From positions 2,977 through 10,045 of the forward strand of contig DIZU01000168.1 in assembly GCA_002429455.1 (NCBI GenBank): a stretch of 7,069 bases of DNA, in the 5' to 3' direction. The stretch's first letter is position 1, and each line of letters opens with the position of its first letter. The notes under the pieces are model-generated. The model saw only the letters and a program-made list of their open reading frames with translations. It did not search any database and had not been told where the DNA came from. The position numbers were made by a program, and so were the translations under genes. Shown here piece by piece: positions 6,229 through 7,069 of this stretch. This DNA is from Methylotenera sp. UBA6020 (GTDB lineage: Bacteria > Pseudomonadota > Gammaproteobacteria > Burkholderiales > Methylophilaceae).

Positions 6229-6232
6229 TCCT
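6229..6232 (-). promoter_or_regulatory. Ribosome binding site of proC
   Basis: AGGA on the minus strand is ten bases before the ATG at 6218 and four before the alternative TTG at 6224. The spacing is slightly long for the ATG and short for the TTG, which leaves a small doubt about the true start. Confidence 0.5.
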
Positions 6233-6249
6233 GTTTAATATATTTAACA

Positions 6250-6273
6250 TCACTTAAATCAATTTTAAAGTGA
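6250..6273 (-). other. Imperfect hairpin in the yggS-proC spacer
   Basis: TCACTT and AAGTGA form the base of a stem that continues, past a one-base bulge, with AAA/TTT around a five-base loop. It begins 11 bases after the yggS stop. No T-run follows, so it is more likely an mRNA processing or stability element, or chance, than a terminator. A weak internal promoter overlaps it on the minus strand: TTGATT (6262-6257) and TATTAA (6240-6235), with 16 bases between. Confidence 0.3.
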
Positions 6274-6283
6274 GTTGGTCAGT

Positions 6284-6979
6284 TTATTTACTGGCGCCAA
6301 GCTTTCTCGTACCAAATAACGCCGAACCAATCCGCACGATAGTCGCACCCTGCTCGATTGCGATTGGATAATCCTCGGACATGCCGATAGACAGTGTATC
6401 CATTACAAAGCCCTGTGCTAGTAACGCATCATAGCATTCCCGTACTTGTTTGAATTGTGCGCGCTGCTTATTCTTATCGCTGGTAGGCTCTGGAATCGCC
6501 ATTATGCCGCGTAATTTTAATTGCGGTAGCGTGGCGATTGCTGCGGCTAAGTGCGCCAGTTCTTGCAGTGCAACGCCACTTTTACTGGCCTCACCACTTA
6601 CATTCAGTTGAAGGCATACTTGTAGCGGCGGTAAATCTACCGAGCGGGCATCATTTAAGCGTTGAGCAACTTTGAGTCTATCTATACTGTGTACCCAAGC
6701 AAAGTGCTGGGCAATCAATTGTGTTTTATTGCTTTGTATCGGCCCGATAAAGTGCCATTCAATCGCCAAGTCCGCGAGTTGGGTTTGTTTTTCTAGCGCC
6801 TCTTGCAAGTAGTTTTCACCAAAGCTGGTTTGGCCTGCGGCATAAGCTTCGCGAATCGCCAATACCGGTTGAGCCTTGCTCACAGCGAGTAGATGCACCG
6901 GCTGCTGGCAATGCGCAGTGATTTTTGCCGATTGAATAGTTGCTAGAATATCTTGCAAGCGATTGCCAATTGTGGTCAT
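6284..6979 (-). CDS. yggS: YggS/PLPBP-family pyridoxal phosphate homeostasis protein
   Basis: 231 residues, the usual length. The family folds as a single alanine-racemase-like barrel that binds pyridoxal 5'-phosphate but has no known catalytic activity; it buffers PLP supply and affects amino-acid metabolism in the cytoplasm. The PLP lysine is K35 in LLAVSKAQP. Other conserved blocks are FGENYLQE (53-60), the family signature WHFIGPIQSNK (75-85), LNVSGEASKSG (125-135), RGIMAIPEP (157-165), LSIGMSEDYPIAI (196-208) and VRIGSALFGTR (215-225), which contribute the phosphate-binding loop. The ATG at 6979 has GGTGA three bases upstream as ribosome site. It is the first gene of an operon with proC and yggT, an arrangement common in proteobacteria. 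Confidence 0.96.
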   Translation of the reverse strand: MTTIGNRLQDILATIQSAKITAHCQQPVHLLAVSKAQPVLAIREAYAAGQTSFGENYLQEALEKQTQLADLAIEWHFIGPIQSNKTQLIAQHFAWVHSIDRLKVAQRLNDARSVDLPPLQVCLQLNVSGEASKSGVALQELAHLAAAIATLPQLKLRGIMAIPEPTSDKNKQRAQFKQVRECYDALLAQGFVMDTLSIGMSEDYPIAIEQGATIVRIGSALFGTRKLGASK

Positions 6980-6982
6980 AAT

Positions 6983-6987
6983 TCACC
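6983..6987 (-). promoter_or_regulatory. Ribosome binding site of yggS
   Basis: GGTGA on the minus strand lies three bases before the ATG. It pairs with the 5' part of the anti-Shine-Dalgarno, for which a short gap is normal, and supports this start over the out-of-frame alternatives upstream. Confidence 0.6.
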
Positions 6988-7069
6988 AAGCCTAAATTAA
7001 CATACAGTAATGAACATCGTGTTGAAAATAGCACTTGAAGCTATAACGACAATAAGGGCACCCCTAAAA

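Noticed and set aside
7025..7052. Minus-strand TTGTCG-16-TATTTT as a yggS promoter, and a plus-strand TATAACG-type -10 at 7042-7047 flanked by the ATAGC/GCTAT dyad
   Set aside because: Each matches poorly (8 of 12, or -10 only with a 14-base spacer to TTGAAA); the true yggS promoter may lie here or beyond the edge.
7010..7069. Plus-strand frame from an ATG at 7010, open to the right edge for 20 codons (MNIVLKIALE...)
   Set aside because: There is no ribosome site, and 20 open codons are expected by chance. A real divergent gene may start beyond the edge, but it cannot be supported from this window.

Overview
The window reads as an ordinary stretch of chromosome from a betaproteobacterium with moderately low GC content. 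The protein sequences, the maf-rng pairing and the yggS-proC-yggT order fit Methylophilaceae (Methylotenera/Methylophilus-like). That placement is inferred from family resemblance and gene order and was not tested by a search. No IS element, tRNA, rRNA, CRISPR array or phage gene is visible.

Layout, left to right. (1) Positions 1-170, minus strand: the 5' end of a MarC-family inner-membrane protein gene that runs off the left edge. (2) Positions 171-292: a compact divergent promoter region. (3) Positions 293-2436, plus strand: maf (dTTP/UTP pyrophosphatase, YhdE type) followed by rng (ribonuclease G), the same pairing as yhdE-rng in E. coli. (4) Positions 2437-2497: a short AT-rich convergent gap with weak inverted repeats. 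(5) Positions 2498-4591, minus strand: a large dynamin-like GTPase gene standing alone. (6) Positions 4592-4836: a 245-bp non-coding region with a good candidate promoter for the GTPase gene, whose -10 lies inside a perfect 12-bp palindrome, plus other small repeats. (7) Positions 4837-6979, minus strand: the operon yggS-proC-yggT (PLP homeostasis protein, pyrroline-5-carboxylate reductase, YggT membrane protein). (8) Positions 6980-7069: upstream sequence of yggS with no confident gene.

How the genes work together: Maf cleans non-canonical or excess pyrimidine nucleotides and RNase G matures rRNA and turns over mRNA, so the left operon is nucleotide and RNA housekeeping. YggS buffers pyridoxal phosphate, ProC makes the last step of proline, and YggT is a small membrane protein. 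The GTPase is the least understood gene. It has a complete set of G motifs apart from an Ala at the first P-loop position, a long helical stalk region and a hydrophobic segment that could touch membrane.

I do not see a new multi-gene system. The observations most worth following are the solo dynamin-like gene with its palindromic promoter, and the overlapping divergent promoters between the MarC-family gene and maf.
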